A DNA stretch of 33,953 bases, taken from a bacterium (GTDB lineage: Bacteria > Planctomycetota > Phycisphaerae > UBA1845). This document shows, one piece after another, positions 32,884 to 33,953 of this stretch. The notes beneath the pieces are model-generated. The model searched no databases. It was not told the DNA's origin and saw only the letters and a list, made by a program, of their open reading frames with translations. How positions within the stretch are numbered: the stretch's first letter is position 1; each line of letters starts with the position of its first letter. Location: assembly GCA_024231775.1 (NCBI GenBank), contig JAAEQG010001093.1, positions 1 through 33,953 of the forward strand, in the 5' to 3' direction. A program made the translations under genes and the position numbers.

Positions 32884-32990
32884 CGGGTGCTCCTGCGGAC
32901 ACACACTGCGGGCCGCGCGCCAGCATAGAGAGACAACCCAACAGCGTCAACTCGCCCCCTGGCACTCAGCGGAACACCGCCTGAACCACC

Positions 32991-33953
32991 CTACCGCACC
33001 AACTCCACCATCGGAACCGTCACCGAGAGCGTGTCCCCCTCGCGGCGGATATCCAGGTGGAGGGGGGCGGCGCTGTTCCACAGATCCGTCCACTCCCCAC
33101 GATCCAGCTCGGCGCAGGAACGGTGGTTCACCGCGACAATCCGGTCCCCGCTCCGCAAGCCAAGTCGCTCAGCCTCTGAACCGGCGTCAACCTCGACCAC
33201 CACCTCGACATCTCCGCGGCGCTCCGTGTACGCACCCCGGGAACGCACCGACGGAAAGGTGATCGGGTTATCGGAAGCACGCACGAACCGCACCAAGGCG
33301 TTACGCTGGTCAAAACTCACCGCGAAATGCTGGAGGATCCGGTTCCCGAGCACCCCGCTTCGTCCAAACAGCCGCACCAGCGGATCGGCGATCTGGTGTC
33401 GCCCAACCTTCAGCGTACCGACCACCCGGGCTATCTCAGCCGCGTGAGCTCCACCCGTACGCTGCACCCGCCCCATCGCCACCGGCGGAGCGTGGAAGCG
33501 CAGCTTCTTGCGCAGCGATCGTGGAAGCGTCAGGGCTCCGTTGGATCCCGAATCCACCGCCAGACGTACGGTTCGATCTGCCAGACGCAGCGTCACCCGC
33601 GGACAACGCTGCGCAATCTGGTAGCGAAGGATGTCCTTCCCCCGGTGCGGGGGGAGGACGCCCTGCTCCAGGCGAACCTTCTTCGCCGGGTAATCGAGCG
33701 TCAACAGACAGTCGGCGAACAGTCCAAACCCCAGCAGCCCGTCGATGGCCCGATTCCCTCCGACGATGAAACCCAGATCCACGACCACGGCGTCAACGCC
33801 GCGAAACCGGGCGGCGCCGAGTTCAAGATCATTTACTTCGACGACGCTGACCGAGCGCGTACCCCCGGCGTTATCGCCGACCGAGGCGGTTCTGCGCCCC
33901 CTCAGGCCGAGCTCCGCCGCCACCGGTCGATTCAGCGCCACGATCGAAGCACC
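32991..33953 (-). CDS. Double retropepsin-like protease with PDZ domain (5' end beyond window)
   Basis: The frame is open to the right edge. It begins GASIVALNRPVAAELGLRGR, the remainder of a D-T-G-A-S type active-site box whose Asp lies past the edge. Flap and second strand follow (FRGVDAVVVDLGF, IDGLLGFGLFADCLLTLDYP). A second aspartic-protease half has VDSGSNGALTLP (Asp codon at about 33552) and GVLGNRILQHFAVSFDQRNA. The C-terminus is a PDZ domain (VDAGSEAERLGLRSGDRIVA). This two-lobed retropepsin-like plus PDZ layout occurs in exported bacterial aspartic-protease-like proteins. The missing 5' end probably holds a signal peptide. Confidence 0.8.
   Translation of the reverse strand, partial: GASIVALNRPVAAELGLRGRRTASVGDNAGGTRSVSVVEVNDLELGAARFRGVDAVVVDLGFIVGGNRAIDGLLGFGLFADCLLTLDYPAKKVRLEQGVLPPHRGKDILRYQIAQRCPRVTLRLADRTVRLAVDSGSNGALTLPRSLRKKLRFHAPPVAMGRVQRTGGAHAAEIARVVGTLKVGRHQIADPLVRLFGRSGVLGNRILQHFAVSFDQRNALVRFVRASDNPITFPSVRSRGAYTERRGDVEVVVEVDAGSEAERLGLRSGDRIVAVNHRSCAELDRGEWTDLWNSAAPLHLDIRREGDTLSVTVPMVELVR

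Overview
The window looks chromosomal and comes from a GC-rich, probably uncultured member of the Planctomycetota, most likely near the Phycisphaerae. The evidence is very large exported proteins built from acidic Cys/Asp repeats (DCN-x-N-x-x-PDECD), a beta-helix protein with RCC1-like repeats, a PEP-CTERM remnant, a MoxR/DUF58/BatA/von Willebrand A (VWA) locus with planctomycete-style giant VWA proteins, and the futalosine menaquinone gene mqnE. The placement is an inference from gene style; no rRNA or complete tRNA is present.

Layout. (1) 1-1770, minus: 5' part of an exported beta-helix / DCN-repeat / RCC1-repeat protein that runs off the left edge. (2) 1875-2111, plus: C-terminal remnant of a PEP-CTERM protein, abutting (3) a compact mobile island, about 2106-7522, with every gene on the minus strand. 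In transcription order it holds a 224-aa protein with a possible C-terminal helix-turn-helix, two small helix-turn-helix proteins, a DnaB-N/RepA-type helicase-loader ATPase, a Spo11/TopoVI-A-like protein, a ParB-like protein, a 130-aa accessory protein and a truncated ORF. A tRNA-Ser 3'-end fragment at 7492-7522 looks like an attachment-site scar. The island shows three lesions: an in-frame amber codon, a C8A6 frameshift and a truncated left end. It has no integrase, so it is probably decaying or depends on recoding.

(4) 7624-9136: a divergent pair, an orphan Hpt phosphotransfer protein and an unknown 333-aa protein. (5) 9488-20733, minus: a Bat/MoxR-type locus of a coiled-coil membrane protein, an NHL-repeat lipoprotein, a 1060-aa VWA membrane protein, a MoxR ATPase, a DUF58 protein and a BatA/VWA protein. 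A REP-associated tyrosine transposase (RAYT) and its REP palindromes sit between moxR and the DUF58 gene. More REP copies lie at 18576 and 31814, the last apparently inside the 5' end of a coding frame.

(6) 21700-22596: an AraC/GyrI-type regulator with a strong terminator. (7) 23134-27615, plus: a 1493-aa secreted metallopeptidase-like protein with about 25 DCN repeats. (8) 27804-33953: a membrane coiled-coil protein, mqnE, a large exported protein, a zinc-ribbon protein, a small lipoprotein and a double retropepsin-like/PDZ protein cut by the right edge.

The most interesting item is the Spo11/TopoVI-A-like gene (3189-4073). It retains all the catalytic motifs of the family, has no TopoVI-B partner in view, and lies between a replicative ATPase and a ParB-like gene in a small mobile element.
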